48,850 bases of DNA from Bacillota bacterium (lineage in GTDB: Bacteria > Bacillota > Clostridia > Christensenellales > Aristaeellaceae), in assembly GCA_023411175.1 (NCBI GenBank), contig JAEYPB010000030.1, positions 1 through 48,850 of the forward strand, given 5' to 3'. Under the pieces are notes generated by a model. That model was not told the origin of the DNA. It ran no database searches and saw nothing but the letters and a program-made list of their open reading frames with translations. Positions within the stretch are counted from its first letter, which is position 1, and every line of letters starts with the position of its first letter. Both the position numbers and the translations under genes were made by a program. Below are positions 41,534-48,850 of the stretch, piece after piece.

Positions 41534-41745
41534 AGCGCGCCTCCGATTTCCTCATGGAGCGCTTCGATCTCCCTGGCGGCTTCCTCCGTCAGCACCTGCA
41601 TCGCGTAACCCGCGTGCACCAGCACCCAGTCCCCTATTTGGGGCTGGACAAAACCCACGTGTACGCTGACGCGGTTGCCGAATACATCCACCTTCGCCCA
41701 GTCCCCGTCGATAGAAACCACGACGCCCGCAGCGGCGACGCACAT
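41530..41745 (-). CDS. hypC: HypC, iron-transfer chaperone
   Basis: HypC, 71 residues from ATG 41745. The start is fixed by function: the mature protein needs cysteine at position 2 (MCVA), and GAGGTG lies 6 bases upstream. In-frame GTG 41754 would bury this cysteine internally and overlaps the ribosome site. The HupF/HypC fold is shown by VDVFGNRVSVHVGFVQPQIGDWVLVHAGYAMQVL (in part). It shuttles iron between HypD and the large subunit precursor. Confidence 0.95.
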   Translation of the reverse strand: MCVAAAGVVVSIDGDWAKVDVFGNRVSVHVGFVQPQIGDWVLVHAGYAMQVLTEEAAREIEALHEEIGGAL

Positions 41746-41750
41746 AATAA

Positions 41751-43976
41751 TCACCTCGATATGATAAATGCCTGCCCGAGGCTGATGCCGCCGTCCCCCG
41801 GCGGCGCCTGGCGGTTGATGTACGCGCTTACCCCACGCGCCCGAAGCCGCGCAAGGCAGCGCTCCGTCAGAACGCGGTTCAGAAATACGCCGCCGGACAG
41901 CGCCACGTCCGGGACTTCATGGCGTTCGCACAGCACCATGACGGTGCACTCCACCATGTCCGCAACCGCCTCGTGAAAGCCCAGCGCCAGCGCCCCGCTG
42001 TCGCCGCCGGCGGACAGCGCGCGGATCACAGGCCGCCAATCCGCCTCAATGAAACCATCCCGTTCCGCGATGTCGAAAGCCATTTCCGCCGGGCGGACGC
42101 CGCCGCGCCGCGCAAGGGTTGCCGCCTGCTCCAACCGGATGGCGCACTCGCCTTCGTAGCGGTTCTCCCGGCAGATCCCGAGAATCGCGGAGGCGGCGTC
42201 AAAGAGCCTGCCCATGCTGGAGGAGCGGGCGGTGTTGATCTTAAGCCGCAGCGCCTTTTCCAGTACGCCCCAACCGCCGTAGCCCGGTATGACGCCGCTC
42301 ATCGCCTGGTAACACGCGGCGATCTTGTTTGCGTCCCGCATCGATTCGTCGCCGCCCGCCATCAGGACCGGCATCAGGCTCCCCACGCGCACGTACTCCG
42401 CGCCGTCGCACAGCAGGAATTCGCCGCCCCACACCGTTCCGTCCGGGCCGTAGCCGGTGCCGTCGAAGGCCACGCCCAGCACGCGGGCCATTCCGTGCTC
42501 CGCCATTACGGAGGCGATGTGGGCGTGGTGGTGCTGCACGCGCATGAGCGGCAAGCGAAGCGCCTCGGCCCAGGCGCGGCTGAAATACCGCGGGTGCATG
42601 TCCGCCGCCGCCGTCCCCGGCATGACGTCAAGGAGCGACTGAAGGTTGTCCGCCACCATGCCGTAACGCTCCATGCAGTTTGCGTCCTCGAGGTCGCCGA
42701 CGTGGGGGCCCATGTAGGCGTAACCTTCCGAAAATACGCACGAGGCCGCTTTGAGGTCGCCCCCTGCGGCAACTGCCTGCCCCGTTCCGCCAATGAAAAG
42801 GGGCAGCGGCGCGTAGCCCCTCGCGCGGCGCAAAATCTGGGACTTTCCGTCGATCACCCGCGCCACCGAGTCGTCCGAAGGATTGACAATGGGCCGGTCG
42901 TGGGTCAGGATTCCCGCGATCTCGTCATGCGCGAAGGCAGGAAGCCGCTCATCCTCGTAGAGGATCGGCTCGCCGCTCACGTTGAGGCTGGTCATCACCA
43001 GCGCCTTTACGCCGGCCTCGCGGACGCCGTCCAGAAGCAGGCGGTGCACCGGCGTGTACGGCAAAAAGCAGCCGTATTCCAGGCTGCCGCCGGTCACGTT
43101 CTCGCTGAAGGCGCTGACCCTGACCGGAATGAGCACGATGGGCCGCGCAAAGCTCGTGAGGAGCGCGCGCTCGGCCTCGCTCACATCGCAAACGGCCTCG
43201 ACATCCGAGACATCCCGAAACATCAGCGCGAAGGGCTTCGCTTCGCGCCCCTTGATCTCCCGAAGCCGGGCGACCGGCGCTTCCTCCGGCAGACAGGCCA
43301 GGTGAAAACCGCCAATGCCCTTGACCGCCACGATCCCGCCGGAGAGAATGTCCCGGACGGCGGCGCCGATGGGGTCTTCGTTCACCGCGCCACCCTTCCG
43401 GTATGAAAGTACCGGCCCGCAGTCCGGGCAGGCGACGGTCTGGGCATGGAAGCGCCTGTCCGAGGGGGAGGCGTACTCTTTTGCGCAGCGCTCGCACAGC
43501 GGAAAACCGCTCATGGCGGTGGCATCCCGGTCGTAGGGCAGCGCCCGAAGAATGGAATAGCGCGGTCCGCAGGCCGCACAGCTGATGAACGGATGGCGGT
43601 AGCGCCTGTCCGAGGGATCGCCAAGCTCGCGCAGGCAATCGTCGCAGACCGGCGCGTCCGGCGGTACGATGCGGGGCAGCGACGCGCCCTCCGGCGCGGC
43701 GGTGCTTTCGAGAATCCGAAAACCCTCCCCGTCAAAGGGCGGCGCGTCGGCGGAATCTATGCGAAGGATCGAAAACCGTGCCCGGATCTCCGCCATCAGC
43801 GCGGTGAGCGCCTCCGGGGCGCCCGCGAGCAGGCACTCCGCCAGGCCGCCGGCGTTGCGAACCCAGCCGACAATGCCCATCTCCCCCGCCAGCCGCGCCA
43901 CCGTTGGCCGAAAGCCCACGCCCTGTATCTGGCCGGAGAGGATTACTCTTCGGTATTCGCGCGGTGGTTGAGCCAC
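41751..43976 (-). CDS. hypF: HypF, carbamoyltransferase for NiFe cyanide ligands
   Basis: HypF, 741 residues, converts carbamoyl phosphate to the carbamoyl-AMP used to modify HypE. Domains in order: acylphosphatase (about 8-95, SGQIQGVGFRPTVARLA), two zinc fingers (CDDC...CAAC and CERC...CPDC, about 108-185), YrdC-like domain (about 200-375, GGIVAVKGIGGFHLAC), and a Kae1/TsaD-like domain (about 385-741, QHHHAHIASVMAEHG and VALSGGVFLNRVL). Translation begins at GTG 43976 inside the hypB end, with GAGGTGG just upstream; no alternative start remains before the acylphosphatase motif. Confidence 0.96.
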   Translation of the reverse strand: MAQPPREYRRVILSGQIQGVGFRPTVARLAGEMGIVGWVRNAGGLAECLLAGAPEALTALMAEIRARFSILRIDSADAPPFDGEGFRILESTAAPEGASLPRIVPPDAPVCDDCLRELGDPSDRRYRHPFISCAACGPRYSILRALPYDRDATAMSGFPLCERCAKEYASPSDRRFHAQTVACPDCGPVLSYRKGGAVNEDPIGAAVRDILSGGIVAVKGIGGFHLACLPEEAPVARLREIKGREAKPFALMFRDVSDVEAVCDVSEAERALLTSFARPIVLIPVRVSAFSENVTGGSLEYGCFLPYTPVHRLLLDGVREAGVKALVMTSLNVSGEPILYEDERLPAFAHDEIAGILTHDRPIVNPSDDSVARVIDGKSQILRRARGYAPLPLFIGGTGQAVAAGGDLKAASCVFSEGYAYMGPHVGDLEDANCMERYGMVADNLQSLLDVMPGTAAADMHPRYFSRAWAEALRLPLMRVQHHHAHIASVMAEHGMARVLGVAFDGTGYGPDGTVWGGEFLLCDGAEYVRVGSLMPVLMAGGDESMRDANKIAACYQAMSGVIPGYGGWGVLEKALRLKINTARSSSMGRLFDAASAILGICRENRYEGECAIRLEQAATLARRGGVRPAEMAFDIAERDGFIEADWRPVIRALSAGGDSGALALGFHEAVADMVECTVMVLCERHEVPDVALSGGVFLNRVLTERCLARLRARGVSAYINRQAPPGDGGISLGQAFIISR

Positions 43977-44590
43977 TTTGCCACCTCTTCGAAGCCTTCG
44001 CCGGTGCGCGCGCTGACGCGGAACACCTGCGCCTTCTCGTTGAGCGCGCGAACGCCCTTCATGTAGTAGGCCTCGTCGAAGTCCACGTAGGGGGCGAGGT
44101 CAACCTTGTTGAGGAGGATCACATCCGCCTTCTCAAAGGCCAGCGGGTATTTATAGGGCTTGTCGCTGCCCTCGGTGACCGAGGTGATGAGCAGTTTGAT
44201 GTGCTCGCCGATCACGAATTCCGCCGGGCAGACGAGATTTCCGATGTTCTCGATGAAGAGAAAGCCCTCTTTCAGGCCGATGGCCTCTGCGGCGTCCTTC
44301 ACTACTGGCGAATCCAGGTGGCACGCGCCATGGGTATTGATCTGGTGCGCCTCAATCCCGAGTTTTCTGAGCTTTTCGGTGTCAATATCCGATTCGATGT
44401 CGCCTTCGATGACGGCGGCCCTCCTGCCGAGCATCGGTATCAGCCTTGTCAGCACGCTGGTCTTTCCGATGCCGGGTGCGCCCATCACGTTGACGCAGAA
44501 CACGCCGCGGTCGGTGAGGTCGCGGTTGAGCTCCGCCGCCAGCTCGTCGTTACGCTTGTAAATGGATTCCTGGATGTCAATCTGGCTCAT
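43943..44590 (-). CDS. hypB: HypB, GTPase for nickel insertion
   Basis: HypB, 215 residues, a SIMIBI GTPase delivering nickel with HypA. Motifs: P-loop GAPGIGKTS (K43), IEGDIESDID, the nickel/zinc-site HGACHLD, and base-recognition LNKVDLAP. The N-terminal histidine-rich nickel store of some HypB proteins is missing, and the conserved N-terminal CxxC is absent as well. It overlaps hypA by 14 bases and hypF by 34. Confidence 0.95.
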   Translation of the reverse strand: MSQIDIQESIYKRNDELAAELNRDLTDRGVFCVNVMGAPGIGKTSVLTRLIPMLGRRAAVIEGDIESDIDTEKLRKLGIEAHQINTHGACHLDSPVVKDAAEAIGLKEGFLFIENIGNLVCPAEFVIGEHIKLLITSVTEGSDKPYKYPLAFEKADVILLNKVDLAPYVDFDEAYYMKGVRALNEKAQVFRVSARTGEGFEEVAKWLNHRANTEE

Positions 44591-44930
44591 TTTTTTCTAC
44601 CTCGATTGCTTTTACATAGAATTCCCGGCCGATCTCCGTCGGCCGCCCCTGGCCCCCACAGGGGCAGGTGAAGTCAAAGGGCTTTCGCTCAAAAAGCGCG
44701 CCGCAGGCTTCGCACTTCAGCATGGACTTGACGGACTCAAATTCCAGCGCCGCGCCCTCGCAGCGGCTGCCCGCGCTGATGAGGTCAAAGTACAGCTGGA
44801 TGGAGTCAGCCATGTAGCCGGAGGCGTCGCCGACCACGAGAAAGATTTTTGTGACCCGGCCCTCGCCGCGCTCTGCCGCCGCCTGGGACGCGATGTCGAT
44901 GATCCGCTGGGTGATTGGCAATTCGTGCAC
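44577..44930 (-). CDS. hypA: HypA, nickel metallochaperone
   Basis: HypA, 117 residues from GTG 44930. Initiation there gives the obligatory nickel-binding MHE N-terminus (MHELPITQRIIDIA), and GGAGG lies 6 bases upstream; the longer frame to 45011 would mask His2. The zinc ribbon reads CEACG...CPCGG. It is the first hyp gene, 77 bases after the [FeFe]-hydrogenase-like gene. Confidence 0.94.
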   Translation of the reverse strand: MHELPITQRIIDIASQAAAERGEGRVTKIFLVVGDASGYMADSIQLYFDLISAGSRCEGAALEFESVKSMLKCEACGALFERKPFDFTCPCGGQGRPTEIGREFYVKAIEVEKNEPD

Positions 44931-44971
44931 GCGCTTCCTCCCGCGCCCCGCCCCGCGAGGCCTGCCTTCAT

Positions 44972-44999
44972 AGTATAAACGGTCCCGACTTAAACTCAA
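44972..44999 (-). promoter_or_regulatory. Possible internal promoter before hypA
   Basis: On the minus strand TTGAGT (44994-44999), 16 bases, TATACT (44972-44977), inside the 77-base gap upstream of hypA. It would let the hyp genes be expressed without the upstream [FeFe] gene. Confidence 0.45.
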
Positions 45000-45007
45000 A
45001 CGCCCGG

Positions 45008-46255
45008 TCAATCGAAGTGGCGGGTGAAGATCTCGTCCTTCTCCAGAAGTTCCTGAACGGTGTCAAAGCCCAGCCTGTGCAGAAGCTCAATCACATAGGG
45101 GTTTTCGGCGGGCGTGTGGTACTGGGCCGAATCGCCGTAGACCTCGACCGCCTGCCGCCCTTCCTCCGCCGGCGTCACCGCCCTCGGGCCGCCCACGCAG
45201 CCGCCGCGGCAGCCCATGCCCTCGTAGAAGTTGCCGCCGCCATTCCCGGCGAGGATGTCGTTCATCATCGCCCGACAGGCGGGAATGCCGTCGGCCTGCC
45301 GCGTCCTGACGGTGATCTCCCGGTTGGGGCTGAGCCGGCCGACTGTCTCGCGCACCGCTTCGCTGACGCCGCCCGCCCGCGCGTAGATACGCCCGGCGCG
45401 GGAGGAATGGTCCTTATCGCTCTCCTCCAAACTGGACGGGTCGATGCCCAGAAGGTCAAAGATCGACTGAGTCTCGCTGAAGGTCAGCACATAATCCACC
45501 GCGCCCGCGAGATCCTTCTCCCGCGCTTCCGCCTTCTTGGCGAGGCACGGCCCGATGAAGACCGTCACCGCGTCCGGGTACAGCGTTTTCACCGTGCGCG
45601 CGCAGGCGACCATCGGCGACACGGAGCCGGGCACGTGGCCCATCAGGTCGTGGTATATCTTTCGGATCATCGCGATCCACATCGGGCAGCAGCAGCTGGT
45701 CAGCTGATAGTCCGCCTCGGTCTTGATGTTCCGGTCGAATTCCAGCGCCTCTTTGAGCGTCAGGATGTCGGCAAACAGCGCTACCTCGATCATGCCGTCA
45801 AAGCCCACCGCCTTCAGCGCGGTTCGGAGCTTTCCGGGGGTGACGTCCTTTGAAAACTGCCCGAGAAACGCCGGCGCCACCAGCGCGTAGGCGAGCCCCT
45901 TTGTCGCGCGTACCGCCTTCAGCGCGGGCAGGATGTCGGTGGAGGCCTTGAGCTTATCGGCGGAGCAACCGTCGATGCAGTCGGCGCAGCCCACGCATTT
46001 TTCAGGATCGATCTGAATGTTGCCGCCCGCGTCCAGGCTCATAGCGTCAAAGGGGCAGCGCTTCACGCAGTACTCCCGCTGATCTTTGCCGCAGTCGCAG
46101 CTGCCGGTTCTGATCACCAGCGGATACTTCTCCGGGTGAAGCAGACAGTCCAGATGGTACGGGTCGTACTCGGACAGGGCCTTCTCAAGCCCTTCCGGAT
46201 CGTCCCGAAGCGCCAGCGCCACCGCCTGATTGTAAAGCTCCTGAAACGTCTTCAT
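45008..46255 (-). CDS. [FeFe]-hydrogenase-like protein with ferredoxin domain (group B-like)
   Basis: A 415-residue protein. The N-terminal region holds cysteine clusters CDCG...C..C (C53-C67) and CVGCADCIDGC (C87-C97), followed by the H-cluster domain. Signatures are L1 TSCCCPMW (186-193), L2 GPCLAKKAEA (C237) and L3 EGMGCRGGCVGGP (C349, C353). These differ from canonical group A (TSCCPGW, MPC.AKK, MACPGGC) and look like group B enzymes. Catalytic direction or a sensory role is not known. ATG 46255 has GAGGG 8 bases upstream; TTG 46279 and ATG 46261 fit worse. It heads the hyp operon although [FeFe] maturation needs HydEFG, none of which is in the window. Confidence 0.88.
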   Translation of the reverse strand: MKTFQELYNQAVALALRDDPEGLEKALSEYDPYHLDCLLHPEKYPLVIRTGSCDCGKDQREYCVKRCPFDAMSLDAGGNIQIDPEKCVGCADCIDGCSADKLKASTDILPALKAVRATKGLAYALVAPAFLGQFSKDVTPGKLRTALKAVGFDGMIEVALFADILTLKEALEFDRNIKTEADYQLTSCCCPMWIAMIRKIYHDLMGHVPGSVSPMVACARTVKTLYPDAVTVFIGPCLAKKAEAREKDLAGAVDYVLTFSETQSIFDLLGIDPSSLEESDKDHSSRAGRIYARAGGVSEAVRETVGRLSPNREITVRTRQADGIPACRAMMNDILAGNGGGNFYEGMGCRGGCVGGPRAVTPAEEGRQAVEVYGDSAQYHTPAENPYVIELLHRLGFDTVQELLEKDEIFTRHFD

Positions 46256-46310
46256 GTGCATATCCCTCAAACTCTGCAATGGTGTGGCCCCGCAAAAGGA
46301 CGCCGTCTCT

Positions 46311-46316
46311 ATTATA
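46311..46316 (-). promoter_or_regulatory. Extended -10 promoter of the [FeFe]/hyp operon
   Basis: On the minus strand TGG-TATAAT with TATAAT at 46311-46316; the -35 at 17 bases is weak (TGTTCA), suggesting activator dependence. Confidence 0.55.
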
Positions 46317-46512
46317 CCATAAAGGCGCGCTTATGAACACTTCCGCTTGCCCCGCACAATTGTCAAACATTTGCGACACCAGCAAAGAAAACCCTTTGAC
46401 ACATTGAATCGCCAGAGCGCGGCATCCAAACGGACTGCCTTTCGGAAGCGTTTGCGGCATTCCCGCGGCCGCGCTTGACCCTGACATTGCGCTTGCCTTT
46501 ACCGAATCGCCC

Positions 46513-46541
46513 TTTACAGTCCAGTGCTTCGAGCGTATAAT
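46513..46541 (+). promoter_or_regulatory. Promoter of the first KDPG aldolase gene
   Basis: TTTACA (46513-46518), 17 bases, TATAAT (46536-46541). The leader to ATG 46593 is about 45 bases. Confidence 0.75.
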
Positions 46542-46592
46542 TTATTCTGGAAAATGCGACAGTAGCTGACAAAACACTCTGCAGGAGGAAAA

Positions 46593-47213
46593 ATGAATAC
46601 TCTGGCTGAAATTTCCAGGATCGGCGTGGTGCCGGTGATCAAATTGGACGACCCGGGCGATGCCGTGCCTCTGGCCGAGGCGCTGAAAGCGGGCGGGGTT
46701 CCGGTGGCGGAGGTCACTTTCCGCACCGGCGCGGCGGAGGAATCCATCCGCCGCATCGCAAAAGAATCGGAAGGCGTCCTCGTGGGCGCGGGCACGGTTC
46801 TGACCGAAGATCAGGTGAAACGGGCTCATGCGGCGGGCGCGAGATTCATCGTCTCGCCCGGGTTTGACCAGGGCGTGGTGGAGAAGAGCCTGGAACTGGG
46901 CCTTCCCGTTCTGCCCGGCTGTGCGACGCCCACGGAAGTCATGGCCGCGCTGAAGCTGGGGCTGACGGCCGTCAAGTTCTTTCCCGCTTCTGTGTACGGG
47001 GGGCTTCAGGGTATCAAGGCGCTTTCGGCTGCGTTTCCGGGGCTCATGTTCGTGCCGACCGGCGGGATAGGGCCGAAAAACCTGGCCGAATACCTGGGCT
47101 TCAAGCCGATTCTCGCCTGCGGTGGCAGCTGGATGGTGGATGTAAAGAATCTGCCCGAAACGCGCCGCCTGTGTGCGGAGGCGCGGGAGATCGTAAAGGG
47201 AGTCCGCGGCTGA
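46593..47213 (+). CDS. eda: KHG/KDPG aldolase (2-keto-3-deoxy-6-phosphogluconate aldolase)
   Basis: A 206-residue class I aldolase cleaving KDPG or 4-hydroxy-2-oxoglutarate. The fold and active site are complete: E and R in AEVTFRT, VGAGTVL, SPGFDQGVV, LPGCATPTEVMAAL, the Schiff-base lysine in AVKFFPAS, and the phosphate site PTGGIGPKNLAEYL. GGAGG precedes ATG 46593 by a short 4 bases. It has its own promoter and terminator and so is a single-gene unit next to an IclR regulator and a second aldolase paralogue. Confidence 0.93.
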   Translation: MNTLAEISRIGVVPVIKLDDPGDAVPLAEALKAGGVPVAEVTFRTGAAEESIRRIAKESEGVLVGAGTVLTEDQVKRAHAAGARFIVSPGFDQGVVEKSLELGLPVLPGCATPTEVMAALKLGLTAVKFFPASVYGGLQGIKALSAAFPGLMFVPTGGIGPKNLAEYLGFKPILACGGSWMVDVKNLPETRRLCAEAREIVKGVRG

Positions 47214-47274
47214 CAGGCCTGCTGCCATCGGAAAATGGATCAGTCAAGGGTTTTTGCCCTTTGAAAACTTGCAT

Positions 47275-47315
47275 ATGCGAAAGGAGCTTACTTAAAAAGC
47301 TCCTTTCGCATTTTT
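47275..47315 (+). terminator. Strong intrinsic terminator of the aldolase gene
   Basis: A perfect 15-base-pair stem (47275-47289 with 47297-47311), 7-base loop, then T5. On the minus strand no comparable T-run adjoins, so it mainly serves the plus-strand gene. Confidence 0.9.
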
Positions 47316-47352
47316 CATATTGAATTGTAGGCCGCCTGCGGTCAGGCCCGCG

Positions 47353-48144
47353 CTACATCTGATGAAAATCGACGTCACGTTCGGCAATGATGCGCTCGAT
47401 TTTCTCCCTCGCGTTTTGAAGCAGCGCGCCGATCAGCTTGATTTTCTCGTCTCCGGCGCGGAACAGCGGCACCGCGACGCTGACGGCCGCGACCACCCGC
47501 CCATTCTTGCGGATCGGAACACCGACGCACCGGACGTGCTGATCGGATTCTTCGGACTCGTAGGACAGCCCCGTTTCGCGCACGGCCGATAGCTGATCGT
47601 CCAACTGGTCAAAGTCCACGATGGTGTTGGCGGTCAGAGGCTTCAAGCCGCCCGGGTACAGCCTTTTCAGCATGGAGAGCGAGTAATCCGCCAAGAGCGC
47701 CTTGCCCACGCCGGTGGCGTAGGCGGGGAGTCGCCTGCCAACCGAGGAGTACAGCCGGATCGGCTCCGGCGAATCGATCTTGAGAAGGTACAGCACCTCC
47801 CCGCCCTCCAAAATCCCGAAATGGCAGGTTTCGCTGCAAACGTCCACGATCAACCGCATCTGCTCGCGGATCAGGTCGAGGATCTCGGTCTGTTCCAGAT
47901 AGCTGTAGCCGCATTCAAACAGCTTAACGCCGGTCTTGTACGTTCTCGTTTGGGCATAATACATGAGAAAGCCGCGTTCGCACAGCGTTCGAAGAATCGG
48001 GTGAATGCTGCTCTTCGGCGCGTTCAAATGCTCCACGATCTGGCTGAACGTGCACCCGGACTGTGATGCCGAGACGTACTCGATTGTCCTCAGCGTCCGG
48101 TCGGTCGCGCGATGCGGCGCGCCCTGGCCTCGCTCACCTTCCAT
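47353..48144 (-). CDS. IclR-family transcriptional regulator
   Basis: A 263-residue IclR regulator from ATG 48144 (MEGERGQGAPHRATDRTLRT). The winged helix spans about 18-75 (TDRTLRTIEYVSASQSGCTFSQIVEHLNAPKSSIHPILRTL, in part), and the effector domain about 90-263 has VGRRLPAYATGVGKALLA and CVGVPIRKNGRVVAAVSVAVPL. GGAGG 6 bases before ATG 48144 sets the start. It is divergent from the second aldolase gene, with palindromic sites in both promoters, so it very likely controls itself and the aldolase operon in response to a sugar acid. KdgR-like control is an inference. Confidence 0.9.
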   Translation of the reverse strand: MEGERGQGAPHRATDRTLRTIEYVSASQSGCTFSQIVEHLNAPKSSIHPILRTLCERGFLMYYAQTRTYKTGVKLFECGYSYLEQTEILDLIREQMRLIVDVCSETCHFGILEGGEVLYLLKIDSPEPIRLYSSVGRRLPAYATGVGKALLADYSLSMLKRLYPGGLKPLTANTIVDFDQLDDQLSAVRETGLSYESEESDQHVRCVGVPIRKNGRVVAAVSVAVPLFRAGDEKIKLIGALLQNAREKIERIIAERDVDFHQM

Positions 48145-48158
48145 AAGTCGCCTCCATT

Positions 48159-48174
48159 GTTCCGATATACGAAC
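48159..48174. promoter_or_regulatory. Imperfect operator in the IclR gene leader
   Basis: GTTCCGATATACGAAC matches the core of the perfect palindrome at 48301-48326 (GTTCGTATATACGAAC) in 14 of 16 positions. It lies 15 bases upstream of the regulator start codon, consistent with autoregulation at lower affinity. Confidence 0.65.
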
Positions 48175-48206
48175 GGTTTCCTCCGGGCCGAGCCAAGAGT
48201 CTCCCG

Positions 48207-48235
48207 ATAATACCACAAAAGCCTTTGAAAGTCAA
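48207..48235 (-). promoter_or_regulatory. Promoter of the IclR regulator gene
   Basis: On the minus strand TTGACT (48230-48235), 17 bases, TATTAT (48207-48212). Confidence 0.75.
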
Positions 48236-48252
48236 ATTGATCTGCCCCGGGA

Positions 48253-48282
48253 TTGACAACATGGCCTCGCGCGTGGTAATAT
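48253..48282 (+). promoter_or_regulatory. Promoter of the second aldolase gene
   Basis: TTGACA (48253-48258), 18 bases, TAATAT (48277-48282) preceded by TGG, giving an extended -10. Confidence 0.65.
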
Positions 48283-48300
48283 AACCGTACCGAATATAGA

Positions 48301-48326
48301 ATTTAGTTCGTATATACGAACTAAAT
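48301..48326. promoter_or_regulatory. Perfect 26-base palindrome, likely IclR operator
   Basis: Each half reads ATTTAGTTCGTAT; the two halves are exact reverse complements. It lies about 10-35 bases downstream of the predicted transcription start of the second aldolase gene, where a bound repressor would block elongation or initiation. Confidence 0.85.
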
Positions 48327-48370
48327 GCGACCCTCACGGGCCGCGGTGAAAGGAGCGATGTCCCATTCAA

Positions 48371-48850
48371 GTGGTAGACAAAATCTGCGAACACAAAATC
48401 GTCGCCATCGCCCGCAGGGTGCCGGTGGATCGGATCCTGCCGACAGCCGAGGCGCTTCACGAGGGCGGGATTCGCCTGATGGAGATCACCTTTGATCAGG
48501 CCGACCCGGAATGCCTCCGCCTTACGCCGCGCATGATCGAGGCGCTGGCCGCGCGCTTCCCCGACATGTTGATTGGGGCCGGCACCGTCATGACCAGGGA
48601 GCAGGCCCGGGCCGCGGCGGACGCGGGCGCACGCTTCGCGCTGGCGCCCAACATCGATCCGGATGTGATTGACGAGACGCTAAAACAGTCCATGATCGCC
48701 ATTCCCGGCGCGCTGACGCCCACGGAAGTCGCCTACGCCCACAAACTGGGCGCAATGATGGTCAAGCTGTTTCCCGCGGGAGACCTGGGAACGGGGTATT
48801 TGAAGTCGCTGCGGGGGCCGCTCCCCCACATTCCGTTGATGGCCGTCGGC
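48371..48850 (+). CDS. KDPG aldolase-family protein, second paralogue (partial)
   Basis: An open frame of at least 160 codons running off the window. It matches the KHG/KDPG aldolase fold: EHKIVAIARRVPVDRILPTAEALHEGG (in part), MEITFDQAD, IGAGTVM, FALAPNIDPDVI, IPGALTPTEVAYAHKLGA and the Schiff-base lysine in MVKLFPAGD. The arginine of the usual EVTxRT motif is replaced (TFDQ), so substrate preference may differ from the upstream paralogue. The only ATG near the AAGGAG site (48358) is out of frame; in frame are ATT 48365 (9 bases from the site) and GTG 48371 (15 bases), so the true start is uncertain. Likely first gene of a sugar-acid operon controlled by the adjacent IclR protein. Confidence 0.85.
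   Translation, partial: MVDKICEHKIVAIARRVPVDRILPTAEALHEGGIRLMEITFDQADPECLRLTPRMIEALAARFPDMLIGAGTVMTREQARAAADAGARFALAPNIDPDVIDETLKQSMIAIPGALTPTEVAYAHKLGAMMVKLFPAGDLGTGYLKSLRGPLPHIPLMAVG

Larger units (their letters stand above)
46256..46592. other. Divergent intergenic region with two promoters
   Basis: 337 bases without a gene. It carries the extended -10 promoter of the [FeFe]/hyp operon at its left end and the aldolase promoter at its right end. An imperfect hairpin around AAACG...CGTTT lies at about 46429-46455; nothing else is recognisable. Confidence 0.6.

Noticed and set aside
46380..46420. A second promoter from TTTGACACATTG upstream of the aldolase gene
   Set aside because: The TTGACA-like hexamer has no -10 element at 16-18 bases, while a complete promoter exists at 46513-46541.

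Overview
The window is GC-rich bacterial chromosome with compact, co-oriented operons, many ATGA-type start/stop overlaps, strong AGGAGG ribosome sites and sigma-A type promoters (TTGACA-17-TATAAT variants). The gene set (Rnf, a streptococcal-order fatty acid operon with fabK, GTP-type PEP carboxykinase, a group 4 [NiFe] hydrogenase, a group B-like [FeFe] hydrogenase) points to a strictly anaerobic, fermentative, high-GC member of the Clostridia (Firmicutes). The exact order is not decidable from sequence alone. No rRNA, complete tRNA, insertion sequence, integrase or CRISPR array was seen.

Layout. 1-4784 (minus): the 5' part of an Rnf operon: NusG domain II protein, Gx/HepT-like membrane protein, ApbE flavin transferase, an exported protein with two FMN attachment sites, RnfC, and RnfD cut by the window edge. 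4884-15120 (minus): one long operon fabT-fabH-acpP-fabK-fabD-fabG-fabF-accB-fabZ-accC-accD-accA-degV behind a consensus promoter with a palindromic operator. 15288-18154: thiamine pyrophosphokinase, a two-domain SRPBCC protein, a HAD phosphatase and thioredoxin. 18192-21374: a Crp/Fnr regulator divergent from an 812-residue CoA-disulfide-reductase/rhodanese/TusA/DsrE fusion. 21518-28095 (minus): a PEP-utilising-domain protein fused to a degenerate RecA/KaiC-like domain, two tandem YhfC-type membrane proteins (one with lost metal ligands), and pckG. 28653-38355 (plus): a twelve-gene complex I-like [NiFe] hydrogenase operon ending in its maturation protease. 38624-46255 (minus): an [FeFe]-hydrogenase-like protein, hypA-B-F-C-D-E and a methyltransferase. 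46593-48850: two KDPG/KHG aldolase paralogues flanking a divergent IclR regulator with strong operator palindromes.

How it fits together. Rnf (Fd:NAD+ with ion translocation) and the group 4 hydrogenase (Fd:H+ with ion translocation) are two ferredoxin-driven ion pumps encoded within about 30 kb. The hyp cluster convergent with the hydrogenase operon supplies the NiFe(CN)2CO maturation enzymes, and the last hydrogenase gene supplies the endopeptidase. Acetyl-CoA is fed to fatty acid synthesis by the acc/fab operon, whose last gene is a DegV (FakB-type fatty acid binder) translationally coupled to accA. The most notable points are the complex I-like hydrogenase, in which one of three antiporter subunits lacks the TM5 glutamate; the duplicated YhfC pair with one apparent pseudoenzyme and a selectively conserved promoter box; the degenerate KaiC-PPDK fusion; the tandem FMN domain protein; and a dispersed intergenic hairpin repeat.
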